From Gammaproteobacteria bacterium (GTDB lineage Bacteria; Pseudomonadota; Gammaproteobacteria; Ga0077536): DNA of 37,236 nt. Location of the stretch: positions 1 to 37,236 of the forward strand of contig JAIEQK010000080.1 of assembly GCA_019747795.1 (NCBI GenBank), written 5' to 3'. Below the pieces are notes generated by a model. The model did no database searches, was not told the DNA's origin, and saw only the letters and a program-made list of their open reading frames with translations. Shown here piece by piece: positions 15,606-23,412 of the stretch (positions are counted from its first letter, which is position 1; every line of letters starts with the position of its first letter). The position numbers were made by a program, and so were the translations under genes.

Positions 15606-16370
15606 ATGATCGATCTGTTCTATTGGCCCACGCCGAATGGCTGGAAGGTCAGCATCATGCTCGAGGAGTGCGGGCTCGAGTACCGTACCGTGGCGGTCGA
15701 CATCGGCGGTGGCGACCAGTTCAAGCCCGAATTCCTGCGCATCTGCCCGAACAACCGCATGCCGGCGCTGATCGACCACGCGCCGCTCGGCGGCGGCGAA
15801 CCGCTCGCGCTGTTCGAGTCCGGCGCGATGCTCGAATACCTGGCCGACAAGTCCGGCAAGTTCCTGGCCAAGGAACCCGCCGCGCGCTATCGCACCCTGC
15901 AGTGGGTGTACTGGCAGATGGCCAATCTCGGCCCGATGATGGGCAACGCCAACCACTTCAAGAACTATGCGAAGAACCTGACCGACGACCCGGCGCAGCT
16001 GGTCTACGGTACCAAGCGTTTCTGCGGCGAGGTCGACCGGCTGTGCGGCGTGATGGATGCGCAGCTCAGCGCCAACCGCTACCTGGCGGGCGACGAGTAC
16101 AGCATTGCCGACATCATCACCTGGCCCTGGGCCTGCCTGCTGGACCGTCTGATCGGCGAGGGCACCATCGCGCAGTTCCCGCATCTGGAACGCTGGCTGG
16201 CCGAGGTCGGCGCGCGACCGGCGGTGCAGAAGGGCCGCAACCTGCACAAGGAATGGAGCGAACGCCAGCTCACCGAGGAAGAAGAGACCAAGCGCCGCGC
16301 GCTGCTGTTCAACCAGACCAACGACAAGGTGCGCGCGCTGCGCGAAGCGGCGGCGAAGTCGGCGAAGTAA
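15606..16370 (+). CDS. yfcG: Glutathione S-transferase-like disulfide-bond oxidoreductase (YfcG type)
   Basis: This 254-residue protein resembles E. coli YfcG, a nu-class GST with glutathione-dependent disulfide reductase activity. The N-terminal thioredoxin-like domain has TPNGWKVSIMLEE (the TPN turn at 9-11 is family-typical), SNN-like PNNRMPALIDH and FESGAMLEYLAD for glutathione binding. The helical C-terminal domain includes YSIADIITWPW. A C-terminal Lys/Glu/Arg-rich tail follows the domain. GGAGG lies 5 nt before the ATG. It ends 8 bp before the second GGGGACAGACC palindrome. Confidence 0.88.
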   Translation: MIDLFYWPTPNGWKVSIMLEECGLEYRTVAVDIGGGDQFKPEFLRICPNNRMPALIDHAPLGGGEPLALFESGAMLEYLADKSGKFLAKEPAARYRTLQWVYWQMANLGPMMGNANHFKNYAKNLTDDPAQLVYGTKRFCGEVDRLCGVMDAQLSANRYLAGDEYSIADIITWPWACLLDRLIGEGTIAQFPHLERWLAEVGARPAVQKGRNLHKEWSERQLTEEEETKRRALLFNQTNDKVRALREAAAKSAK

Positions 16371-16378
16371 GCGAATCC

Positions 16379-16419
16379 GGGGACAGACCACGGTTTCGAA
16401 GAAACCGTGGTCTGTCCCC
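16379..16419. repeat. 19-bp perfect inverted repeat (GGGGACAGACCACGG palindrome family, short form)
   Basis: Arms 16379-16397 and 16401-16419 (GGGGACAGACCACGGTTTC and its complement) flank a 3-nt GAA loop. It lies between the convergent YfcG-like and GGDEF genes, so it may double as a bidirectional terminator. The core is identical to that of the longer palindrome at 10229-10294. Confidence 0.85.
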
Positions 16420-16425
16420 TTTGGA

Positions 16426-17397
16426 TCAGAACAATTCCACTCCGCCCGCGGCGTGCGCGGGCTGCACCACGTCCTGCGACGCGGCCTGCACGACGCGATT
16501 GCGGCCTTCGTGCTTGGCGCTGTAGAGCGCCTGGTCGGCGATGTCCACCAGGTCTGGCGGCAGCGTCACGCCGGCGGCGCTGGCGTAGCCGACACTCACG
16601 GTGAGCCGTCCCACGCAGGGGAATTCATAGCCCTCCACCGCGGCGCGAAAGCGCTCCAGTGCGACGCTCGCACCCAACGCATCGGCGCGCATCAGCACCA
16701 GGAATTCCTCGCCGCCGAAGCGGAACAGGCGGTCGTTGAAGCGGAACGAGCGCTCCATGATGCGCGCGAAGCGCAGCAGCACCTCGTCGCCCAGCAGGTG
16801 ACCATAGGTGTCGTTGACCTGCTTGAAGTGATCGATGTCGAGCAGCGCGAGCCACAGCTGGTCGCCGAGTTCGCCGGCGGCGGCGCTCGCGAGCTGCAGG
16901 TAGCACTGGTTGAAGGCTTGGCGATTGAGCAGGCCCGTGAGCTGGTCACGCTCCCGCGCCTCGATGAGCGCGAGCTGGTTGCCGAACAGTTCGGCCAGGT
17001 GCAGGGCCTGCATGCGCACCATGGGATCGGCCGAGAGGCCTTCGAGCACCAGCACCCGCCGCGGCATCAGCTGCCCGGCGATGGGGATGGCGATGCGCGC
17101 GGGCATGGTGCCGCTCGCGCGCACCGCGCAGGGCGCGCCCCCGTCCAGGCACTCGAGCACGCCGCGCGGATCGCTCACCTCGCGGTGGGCGATACCGAGT
17201 TCGACGTCGAACAGGCGCAGCACCGGCGGCGGCGCGGTCAGGCCGCCCTCGGTGTGGCGATGGACCTCCAGCAGCACAGCGTGGCTGACCCAGCCGCTGT
17301 GGGTGAGCAGTTCGATCAGCACCCGCGCCAGCGACTGGCTGTCGGACTGGCTGGTGAGCGCCAGGGTGCTACGTTGAATTTCGCTTATGTGATGCAT
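16426..17397 (-). CDS. GGDEF diguanylate cyclase
   Basis: This 323-residue protein makes c-di-GMP from GTP. Residues 1-145 form a soluble, GAF-like sensory region by appearance (not a confident match), and the GGDEF domain begins at DQLTGLLNR (151-159). The active-site GGEEF at 228-232, DIDHFKQVNDTYGH and a C-terminal ADQALYSAKHEGRNR are intact. The inhibitory I-site RxxD is present as RFND at 219-222, five residues before GGEEF, so product inhibition is likely. There is no membrane segment. A FliA-type promoter directly upstream suggests expression with late flagellar genes. Confidence 0.9.
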   Translation of the reverse strand: MHHISEIQRSTLALTSQSDSQSLARVLIELLTHSGWVSHAVLLEVHRHTEGGLTAPPPVLRLFDVELGIAHREVSDPRGVLECLDGGAPCAVRASGTMPARIAIPIAGQLMPRRVLVLEGLSADPMVRMQALHLAELFGNQLALIEARERDQLTGLLNRQAFNQCYLQLASAAAGELGDQLWLALLDIDHFKQVNDTYGHLLGDEVLLRFARIMERSFRFNDRLFRFGGEEFLVLMRADALGASVALERFRAAVEGYEFPCVGRLTVSVGYASAAGVTLPPDLVDIADQALYSAKHEGRNRVVQAASQDVVQPAHAAGGVELF

Positions 17398-17420
17398 GGC
17401 CGGTCACGGTTCCGACCGTG

Positions 17421-17447
17421 CTATCGGCCATGCCGGCCAGAACTTGA
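17421..17447 (-). promoter_or_regulatory. Candidate sigma-28 (FliA) promoter for the GGDEF gene
   Basis: On the minus strand TCAAGTTC (17447-17440), an 11-bp spacer and GCCGATAG (17428-17421) match the FliA consensus closely, with a seven-of-eight -10 element. Transcription would start near 17413, about 16 nt before the ATG. The promoter lies in the 58-bp gap after the pyrophosphatase gene. Confidence 0.7.
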
Positions 17448-17455
17448 TCGGGCGC

Positions 17456-18004
17456 TCAGAAGTAGGGCTTGATGTCCGCCTGGCGATAGCGCTCGAGGCC
17501 ATCCAGGATCTCGCGGCGCGCCTCGTCCGGGCCGCCCCAGCCGCGCACCTTGACCCACTTGCCCGCTTCGAGGTCCTTGTAGTGCTCGAAGAAGTGCTGG
17601 ATCTGCATCAGCCGCTCGGGCTGCAGGTCGTCCGGCCGCTGCCAGTGCTTGTAGATCGGCAGGATGCGGTCCACCGGCACGGCCAGCAGCTTGGCGTCGC
17701 CGCCCGCCTCGTCGTCCATCTGCAGCACGCCTATCGGCCGACAGCGGATCACCGCGCCCGTGGTCACGGCGAAGGGCGTCACCACCAGCACGTCCACCGG
17801 GTCACCGTCGTCGGCGATGGTGTGGGGGATGTAGCCGTAGTTGCACGGGTAGTGCATGGCGGTGAGCATGAAGCGATCGACGAACAGCGCGCCGGTCGCC
17901 TTGTCGACCTCGTATTTCACCGGGTCGGCGTTCATCGGGATTTCGATGATGACGTTGAATTCGTCGGGCGGGTTGCGTCCGGAATCGACGCGATCGAGAT
18001 TCAT
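17456..18004 (-). CDS. ppa: Inorganic pyrophosphatase
   Basis: This 182-residue family I soluble pyrophosphatase hydrolyses PPi to phosphate. The signature [10 protein letters not shown] (D65, D66, D68, D71) holds the metal-binding aspartates; [15 protein letters not shown] and [11 protein letters not shown] are conserved, and [12 protein letters not shown] and [17 protein letters not shown] segments follow. The length is normal. GGAG lies 9 nt before the ATG. It is upstream of the GGDEF gene on the same strand, but that gene seems to have its own promoter. Confidence 0.96.
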   Translation of the reverse strand: MNLDRVDSGRNPPDEFNVIIEIPMNADPVKYEVDKATGALFVDRFMLTAMHYPCNYGYIPHTIADDGDPVDVLVVTPFAVTTGAVIRCRPIGVLQMDDEAGGDAKLLAVPVDRILPIYKHWQRPDDLQPERLMQIQHFFEHYKDLEAGKWVKVRGWGGPDEARREILDGLERYRQADIKPYF

Positions 18005-18050
18005 GCAGGTGGGCTCCGCGAGCAGGGTTGAACTGGTCGGGAAGTGTACG

Positions 18051-18078
18051 CCGCCCCGAACCTTTCGGTTCGGGGCGG
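18051..18078 (-). terminator. Hairpin between the kinase gene and ppa
   Basis: A perfect 12-bp stem (CCGCCCCGAACC and complement) closes a TTTC loop 13 bp downstream of the phosphotransferase stop. No clear T-tract follows on the minus strand, so it may be a weak terminator or a processing hairpin. Confidence 0.5.
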
Positions 18079-18091
18079 GAGCGTGAACCGC

Positions 18092-19117
18092 TCAGCGTTC
18101 CAGGAACTCGAGCGCGGTCTCGGCCTTGCGCTGGATGATGTCGCGGTAGCCTTCCAGGTCGAAGCTGTGCTCCGCGCCCATCGCGCCCACCAGGTAGCGC
18201 TTGTACACGCCCTGGCGGATGGCGGCGAGGCGCCAGTGGGAGAAGGCGCGGTAGTAGTTGATGTCGGACACGTCGAAGCCGGTCAGCTCGGCATAGCGCG
18301 CGAGCATCGCCTCGCGGGTCGGGAAGCCGCCGGCGGTGGTCGGCGCGGTGTCGTCCACGTCGCCGTGCCGATCCTCGGGCGCGAGCCACCAGTTGATGAT
18401 GTAGCCGAGATCCGCGAGCGGATCGCCCAAGGTGCAGAGCTCCCAGTCGAGCAGCGCGCGGACGCGGCCGTCGCCGACGATCATGTTGCCCAGGCGATAG
18501 TCGCCGTGGACGATGGCCGCGGCCTTCTGCTCGGGCATGCGCTCGCCGAGGAGTCGCAGCGCGTCCTCCATCTCCGGCACCGGCTCGGTCTTGCTGTTCT
18601 CCCACTGCTGCGCCCAGCGCTTCAGCTGGCGCGCGATGTAGTTCTCCTTGCGCCCGAGATCGCCCAGGCCCACCGCGTCGGGGTCGAGCTTGTGCAGCCG
18701 CGCCAGCACCTCGGCCACGTCCAGCCCGAGCGGCATGCGCTCGGCCATCGGCAGGGTGGCGGCGACGCTCGCGTCGTGGGGCACGACGCCGTCGATGAAG
18801 TCCATGACGAAGAATGCGCTGCCGTTGACCGCCGGGTCCTCGCACAGGCCGTGGGTCGGGGCGACCGGCACGCCGCTGTTGGCGAGCGCGTGGATCACGC
18901 GGTACTCGCGCCCCATGTCGTGCGCCGATTCCAGCACGTGGCCGAGCGGCGGCCGACGCAGCACGTAGCGGCGTCCCTCGGCGTCGGTGCACTGGTAGGT
19001 GAGATTGGAATGACCGCCCGCGATCAGCTTGTACTCGACCGGTCGCGTCAGCGCCGGCACGTGCGCCTCCAGCCAGGCCGTGACCTCGGCTGCGGCGATG
19101 CCCTCTGTCATCGTCAT
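18092..19117 (-). CDS. APH-like phosphotransferase (acyl-CoA dehydrogenase-associated, ACAD10/11 type)
   Basis: This 341-residue kinase-fold protein belongs to the choline/aminoglycoside phosphotransferase group common in acyl-CoA metabolism loci. Brenner's motif is HGDYRLGN (204-211) and the Mg-binding DWE (224-226) is followed by LGDPLADL. The N-lobe holds GGHSNLTY and YVLRRPP. In human ACAD10/ACAD11 such a domain is fused to an acyl-CoA dehydrogenase and is reported to act on 4-hydroxyacyl-CoA; here an acyl-CoA-dehydrogenase-fold gene sits divergently next door. It is not an antibiotic-resistance gene by context. ATG 19117 is listed; the in-frame ATG at 19111 is better spaced from GGAG and may be the true start. 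Confidence 0.88.
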   Translation of the reverse strand: MTMTEGIAAAEVTAWLEAHVPALTRPVEYKLIAGGHSNLTYQCTDAEGRRYVLRRPPLGHVLESAHDMGREYRVIHALANSGVPVAPTHGLCEDPAVNGSAFFVMDFIDGVVPHDASVAATLPMAERMPLGLDVAEVLARLHKLDPDAVGLGDLGRKENYIARQLKRWAQQWENSKTEPVPEMEDALRLLGERMPEQKAAAIVHGDYRLGNMIVGDGRVRALLDWELCTLGDPLADLGYIINWWLAPEDRHGDVDDTAPTTAGGFPTREAMLARYAELTGFDVSDINYYRAFSHWRLAAIRQGVYKRYLVGAMGAEHSFDLEGYRDIIQRKAETALEFLER

Positions 19118-19137
19118 GCTCTCCGTTGAGGAACGGC

Positions 19138-19184
19138 ATGATAGCGCGCCGGCGCGACGGGACCAGCCCGCCGCCCCGTATACT
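19138..19184. promoter_or_regulatory. Divergent -10 elements between the kinase and flavoprotein genes
   Basis: On the plus strand TATACT at 19179-19184 lies 34 bp before the ATG at 19218. On the minus strand TATCAT (19143-19138) lies 21 bp before the start at 19117. Neither has a good -35 match, so activators may be needed. The two elements would drive the two genes from one 100-bp gap. Confidence 0.4.
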
Positions 19185-19217
19185 CGCTCGCCAGTCGCAC
19201 CACCCGAGGACTTCGCC

Positions 19218-20375
19218 ATGCAGGACGCCGCGCCACTCACCGAGGCCGCCCTCGGCCTGCTGCCGCTGCTGCGCGCCGAAGCCGGCGGCATGGAGGGACA
19301 GCGTCGCCTGAGCGCGGCGGTGCTGGACGCGCTGGACAGCCTGGGCGCCTTCCACCTGCAGCTCGACCCCTGCTATGGCGGCCCCGGCGCCGACACGCTG
19401 GCCTACCTGCAAGTGATCGAGACCCTGTGCCGCGGCGACGCCTCGAGCGGCTGGTGCGCGATGGTGGGCTCTGAATCGAGCGGCTGCCTGAACGCCTGGT
19501 TCACGGCGGACACGGTGCGCGACATGCTCGGCGACGGGACGCTCGCCCGCGTCGCGCTGTCTGCCGTGGGACGCGGTCCAGCGGTGATCGCCGACGGCGG
19601 GCATCGCGTCTCGGGCCGCTGGCGCTTCACCAGCGGCTGTCGTCACTCCGCGTGGCTGGGCGCGCTGACGGTGGTGCACGACGGCGCCAATCCACTTCTC
19701 ACCGCGCAGGGCGCGCCGCGCCTGCGCATCGTGTTCGTGCCGGCCGCCTCGGCCACCCTGCACGACACCTGGCGGACCAGTGGCCTCTGCGCCACCGCGA
19801 GCGACGAGTTCGAACTCGAGAACGTGTTCGTACCCGCGCACCACGGCTTCGACTTCGGCGCGCCGCCGCGCGATCCGGCGCCCGCCTGGCGCGTGCCGCT
19901 CGGTTTGCGGCTCGCGATGAGCAAGGCCGCCGCCGTGCTGGGCATGGCGCTGGGCGCCTTGGACGCGCTGCCACCCCTGCTCGAGCGCACGCCCTTCGCC
20001 GGCGCGGTGCCGGCCCGCGACGAGCCGCGCACTCAGGCCGGACTCGCCGAGGCGACCGGAGAGGTCGAGGCCGGACGCGCCTACCTGCATCGTGAAGTGG
20101 CGGCGCTCTGCGCGATCGCGGAGGCGGGAGACCCCATCGACGCCGCCGCCAAGGCCCGCACGCGGCTCGCCATCGTGCACGCGGCGCGCGCCGCGGTGCG
20201 CGCGGTGGAACTCGCGCGCACCCTGGCCGGCACCGGCGCGGTGTTCGATGCCGACCTCGATCGCGCGGCGCGCGATCTCGCGGTCGCGCGTCACCATGTG
20301 CAGCTGCAGGCCCACGTGATGGAGGACATCGGCCGGGTGATGCTCGGCCAAGTGCCGCGGAACCCGCTGTTCTGA
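19218..20375 (+). CDS. Acyl-CoA dehydrogenase-fold flavoprotein (group D monooxygenase-like)
   Basis: This 385-residue protein has the acyl-CoA dehydrogenase architecture: an N-terminal helical domain (LDSLGAFHLQLDPCYGGPGA), a central beta domain (GRWRFTSGCRH, TSGLCATASDEFELENVFVP), and a C-terminal helical domain with dimer/FAD contacts. The GRWRF-SGC...W and SDEF-VFVP motifs are those of flavin-dependent monooxygenases such as HsaA/HpaB-like hydroxylases within this fold rather than true dehydrogenases; the catalytic Glu of dehydrogenases was not identified. GAGGA lies 7 nt before the ATG. It is divergent from the APH-like kinase gene. The substrate is unknown. Confidence 0.82.
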   Translation: MQDAAPLTEAALGLLPLLRAEAGGMEGQRRLSAAVLDALDSLGAFHLQLDPCYGGPGADTLAYLQVIETLCRGDASSGWCAMVGSESSGCLNAWFTADTVRDMLGDGTLARVALSAVGRGPAVIADGGHRVSGRWRFTSGCRHSAWLGALTVVHDGANPLLTAQGAPRLRIVFVPAASATLHDTWRTSGLCATASDEFELENVFVPAHHGFDFGAPPRDPAPAWRVPLGLRLAMSKAAAVLGMALGALDALPPLLERTPFAGAVPARDEPRTQAGLAEATGEVEAGRAYLHREVAALCAIAEAGDPIDAAAKARTRLAIVHAARAAVRAVELARTLAGTGAVFDADLDRAARDLAVARHHVQLQAHVMEDIGRVMLGQVPRNPLF

Positions 20376-20400
20376 ACGCCCGCGCGGCGCGGCGCCCGCC

Positions 20401-20406
20401 TATAAT
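20401..20406 (+). promoter_or_regulatory. -10 element of the MCE operon promoter
   Basis: A perfect TATAAT stands out in the 84-bp gap before the MlaE gene. No convincing -35 is seen 17 bp upstream, where the sequence is almost all G and C. Initiation near 20413 would leave a ~47-nt leader before the ATG at 20460. Confidence 0.5.
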
Positions 20407-20459
20407 CGGGCCTCACGCCCGTCGCACCGCGCCCGGGCCCTGGCACAGCCTCGCATTTC

Positions 20460-21599
20460 ATGGCCCTTGATTCCCTTCCTTCCGAGTGGCGCGCACTGCT
20501 GGCCGTGGATGGCGGCCCGGACGCGCCGCGGGTGAATCTCACCGGCGACTGGGACCTGCGCGGCACGGTGCCGCGCTACGCGCAGGTGGCGTCCTGCTTC
20601 GCGACCGCCGGCCGCGTCACCGTCACCGCCGCAGGCCTCGGCGCCTGGGATTCGAGCGCGGTGACCTTTCTCGCCGCGCTCAAGAAGGACTGCGAGGGCC
20701 GCCAGGTGACAGTCGACGACAGCGCGCTGCCCGAGGGCCTGCGCCGCCTGCTGGCGCTCGCCTTCGCGGTGCCGCCGCCGCCGCCGCGCGAGAGCGAGCC
20801 CACGCCGAGCTTCATCGGTGCCATCGGGCTGCGCTGGATCAAGATGTGGCGCGACCTGCCGGCCATGGTGACCTTCGCCGGCGAGATCATGCTGTCGCTC
20901 GCACGCTTCGTGCGCGGTCGCGCGCGCTACCGCAAGCGCGACTTCTTCTGGCTGGTGGAGGAAGTGGGCCCGCGTGCGCTGCCCATCGTGTCCTTGATCA
21001 GCTTCCTGGTCGGCACCATCGTCGCCTACATGGGCGCAGTGCAGCTCGCCTTGTTCGGCGCCAGCATCTACATCGCCGACCTGGTCGGCATCGGCGTGGT
21101 GCGCGAAGTGGCGGCGCTCATGACCGGCATCATCCTCGCCGGCCGCACCGGCGCGGCCTACGCCGCGCAGATCGGCACCATGCAGGTCAACGAGGAGATC
21201 GACGCGCTGCGCACGCTCGGACTCTCCCCCATCGACTACCTGGTGCTGCCGCGCATGCTGGCGCTGCTCTTGATGGTGCCGCTGCTCACGCTCTATGCGG
21301 GCATCGTCGGCATCCTGGCCGGCATGCTGATCGGCGTCACGGTGTTCGACGTCGGCGTCTACGAGTACATCCACGAGACCATCGAAGCGCTGGAACTGAA
21401 GCACTTCGCCGTGGGCCTGGTGAAGGGCACGGTGTACGGCGCGCTGGTCGCCTTCGCCGGCTGTCTGCGCGGCATGCAGTGCGGGCGCAGCGCGCAGGCG
21501 GTGGGCGAGTCCACCACCTCGGCGGTGGTGCTCGGCATCCTGCTCATCACCATTGCCGCCTCGATCCTGACCGTGCTGTTCCAGAAGCTCGGCATCTGA
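20460..21599 (+). CDS. mlaE: MlaE-type ABC transporter permease with N-terminal STAS domain
   Basis: This 379-residue protein has a soluble N-terminal region (~1-100; GDWDLRGTV, LGAWDSSAV, matching the STAS/MlaB-like pattern) fused to an MlaE permease (~120-379) with about five to six membrane helices and the conserved MTGIILAGRTGAAYAAQIGTM-like coupling segment and VNEEIDALRTLG. E. coli keeps STAS (MlaB) and permease (MlaE) as separate genes; the fused form is common elsewhere. It is the inner-membrane channel of an MCE lipid transporter and is followed immediately by its ATPase. The ATG at 20460 has a weak ribosome site. Confidence 0.92.
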   Translation: MALDSLPSEWRALLAVDGGPDAPRVNLTGDWDLRGTVPRYAQVASCFATAGRVTVTAAGLGAWDSSAVTFLAALKKDCEGRQVTVDDSALPEGLRRLLALAFAVPPPPPRESEPTPSFIGAIGLRWIKMWRDLPAMVTFAGEIMLSLARFVRGRARYRKRDFFWLVEEVGPRALPIVSLISFLVGTIVAYMGAVQLALFGASIYIADLVGIGVVREVAALMTGIILAGRTGAAYAAQIGTMQVNEEIDALRTLGLSPIDYLVLPRMLALLLMVPLLTLYAGIVGILAGMLIGVTVFDVGVYEYIHETIEALELKHFAVGLVKGTVYGALVAFAGCLRGMQCGRSAQAVGESTTSAVVLGILLITIAASILTVLFQKLGI

Positions 21600-21604
21600 C
21601 CGCG

Positions 21605-22354
21605 ATGAGCGCCGCGCCCCACATCGAATGCCGCGACCTGACCATGGCCTACGACGACTACGTCATTCAGCGCGATCTGAACTTCACCATCCGGCGGGGC
21701 GACATCTTCGTCATCATGGGCGGCAGCGGCTGCGGCAAGAGCACCCTGCTCAGGCAGATGATCGGCCTCGTGCGTCCGGCCAAGGGCGCGGTGCTGTACG
21801 ATGGCGTCGACTACTGGGCGGCCAGCGAGCGCGAGCAGCGCGCCATGCAGCGCGGCTTCGGCATCCTGTTCCAGGCCGGCGCCCTGTGGAGTTCGCTCAC
21901 GCTTGCGGAGAACGTCGCCTTGCCCCTGCAGGAATTCACCACGCTGCCGGCCGACCTGGTCGCCGAAGTGGTGACGCTGAAACTGTCCCTGGTTGGACTG
22001 GCGGGCTACGAGGACTACTACCCGTCGGAGATCAGCGGCGGCATGAAGAAGCGCGCGGGCCTGGCGCGCGCGATGGCGCTGGACCCGTCCATCCTGTTCT
22101 TCGACGAGCCGTCGGCCGGTCTCGATCCACTGAGCTCGCGGCGTCTGGACGACCTGATCCTGGAACTCCGCGACAGCCTGGGCGCGACCATCGTACTGGT
22201 GACCCATGAACTGCCGAGCATCTTCGCCATCGCCAACAACTCGGTGTTCCTCGATGCCGACACCCGCACCATGATCGCCACCGGCGATCCGAAAGAACTC
22301 GCGGCCCATGGCCCGGACAAGGTCCGAGCCTTTCTCGCGCGGGGCGAAGCATGA
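21605..22354 (+). CDS. mlaF: MCE/Mla-type ABC transporter ATP-binding protein
   Basis: This 249-residue ATPase has Walker A GGSGCGKST (39-47), the Q-loop FQAGALWSSLT, the signature ISGGMKKRAGLARAM, Walker B FFDEPSAGLDP and the H-loop VTHE. FQAGALWSSLTLAENV and GGMKKR are typical of MlaF-type ATPases. It starts 5 bp after the permease stop and its own stop overlaps the MlaD start by 4 bp, so it is translationally coupled within the operon. Confidence 0.94.
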   Translation: MSAAPHIECRDLTMAYDDYVIQRDLNFTIRRGDIFVIMGGSGCGKSTLLRQMIGLVRPAKGAVLYDGVDYWAASEREQRAMQRGFGILFQAGALWSSLTLAENVALPLQEFTTLPADLVAEVVTLKLSLVGLAGYEDYYPSEISGGMKKRAGLARAMALDPSILFFDEPSAGLDPLSSRRLDDLILELRDSLGATIVLVTHELPSIFAIANNSVFLDADTRTMIATGDPKELAAHGPDKVRAFLARGEA

Positions 22355-23412
22355 GCAAGCAGGCCAGTCCGACCCTGGTCGGCGCCTTCGTGCTCGGCGC
22401 GCTGGCGCTGATGGTGGCGGCGGTGGTGCTGCTCGCCGACGGCGGCTTCTGGCGCGAGCGCCCGGCCTACGTCATGTACTTCGAGGGCTCGACCACCGGG
22501 CTCCAGGTCGGCTCGCTGGTGATCTTCCGCGGCGTGCCCATCGGCTCGGTGGAGAGCATCGGGCTCACCGTCGACGAGAAGAATCTCACCTTCCTCGTGC
22601 CGGTCGTGATCCGCACCGACGAGTACGCGCTGAAGGACATGAACGGCCGCAGCGTGGCGCTGACCGACCTGACCGACAACAACGACCTCATCAAGCGCGG
22701 CCTGCGCGCGCGCCTGAAGACCTTGAGCTTCCTGACCGGCCAGCTCTACATCGATCTGGACTTCTATCCCGAGAAGACCGCCACCTACCACGGCAAGGAA
22801 AACGGCATGCGTGAGATCCCGACGCTGCCGACCGAAGTGGAAGAGCTGACCAACAAGCTCGACAAGCTGAACGTGGAGAAGCTGGTGGACGACATCTCGG
22901 CGATCTCCGCTTCGGTGCGCAGCCTGGTCTCCTCGCCCGAGGCGAGCAGCGCGCTCAGCAATCTGAACGCGACGCTTGAGCACCTGTCTTCCTTGACCGC
23001 GCAGCTCGACAGCCGAACCTCCGGCGTCACCGACCAGGCGCGCGGCGTGCTGGATGAAGCGACCGCGACGCTGCGCGCCACACGCAGCGCAGTCGAGGAA
23101 GGCAATCGCACGCTCGCCGCCGGTCGGCAGGCGCTCGGCACCATCGACGCGGCCACCGCCAACATCGCGGCGCTGACCCGCGCCGACTCCGGCCCGGTGC
23201 AGGCACTGAACCACGCCGCCGAGGAGCTCGCCACGACCGCCCGCGCGCTGCGCGCGGTGGCGGGCGAGGATTCCGCCACCGCCACGCGCCTGAACGACAT
23301 GCTCGAACAGACCGCCGCCGCGGCGCGCGCGCTGCGCGTGCTGGCGGAAGCCATCGAAACCCAGCCGGAGTCGCTGATCTCGGGCCGACGCGACGGGGGA
23401 AGGGCCGAATGA
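22351..23412 (+). CDS. mlaD: MCE-domain lipid-binding protein with long helical C-terminus
   Basis: This 353-residue protein has one N-terminal membrane anchor (~10-29), one MCE domain (~38-125; FEGSTTGLQVGSLVIFRGVPIG, cut here as VGSLVIFRGVPIGSV, and the LTGQLYIDLDF turn) and about 200 residues of heptad-like helix (TNKLDKLNVEKLVDDIS and Ala/Leu/Glu/Arg-rich stretches to the end). E. coli MlaD is about 183 residues; the long helical tail recalls PqiB and other needle-forming MCE proteins that span the periplasm. It overlaps the ATPase stop (ATGA) and is overlapped by the lipoprotein gene start. Confidence 0.92.
   Translation: MSKQASPTLVGAFVLGALALMVAAVVLLADGGFWRERPAYVMYFEGSTTGLQVGSLVIFRGVPIGSVESIGLTVDEKNLTFLVPVVIRTDEYALKDMNGRSVALTDLTDNNDLIKRGLRARLKTLSFLTGQLYIDLDFYPEKTATYHGKENGMREIPTLPTEVEELTNKLDKLNVEKLVDDISAISASVRSLVSSPEASSALSNLNATLEHLSSLTAQLDSRTSGVTDQARGVLDEATATLRATRSAVEEGNRTLAAGRQALGTIDAATANIAALTRADSGPVQALNHAAEELATTARALRAVAGEDSATATRLNDMLEQTAAAARALRVLAEAIETQPESLISGRRDGGRAE

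Noticed and set aside
18092..19117. Antibiotic-resistance aminoglycoside kinase
   Set aside because: The motifs fit the broad APH fold, but the context and subgroup are those of acyl-CoA metabolism kinases, not resistance enzymes.
17802..20351. An 849-codon minus-strand frame
   Set aside because: It crosses the oppositely coded flavoprotein gene and overlaps ppa and the kinase in wrong frames; the sequence is Arg/His-rich shadow.
20441..20454. A sigma-54-like element (TGGCAC...GC) upstream of mlaE
   Set aside because: GG and GC are 9 bp apart instead of 10. A perfect TATAAT lies upstream and is the better promoter candidate.
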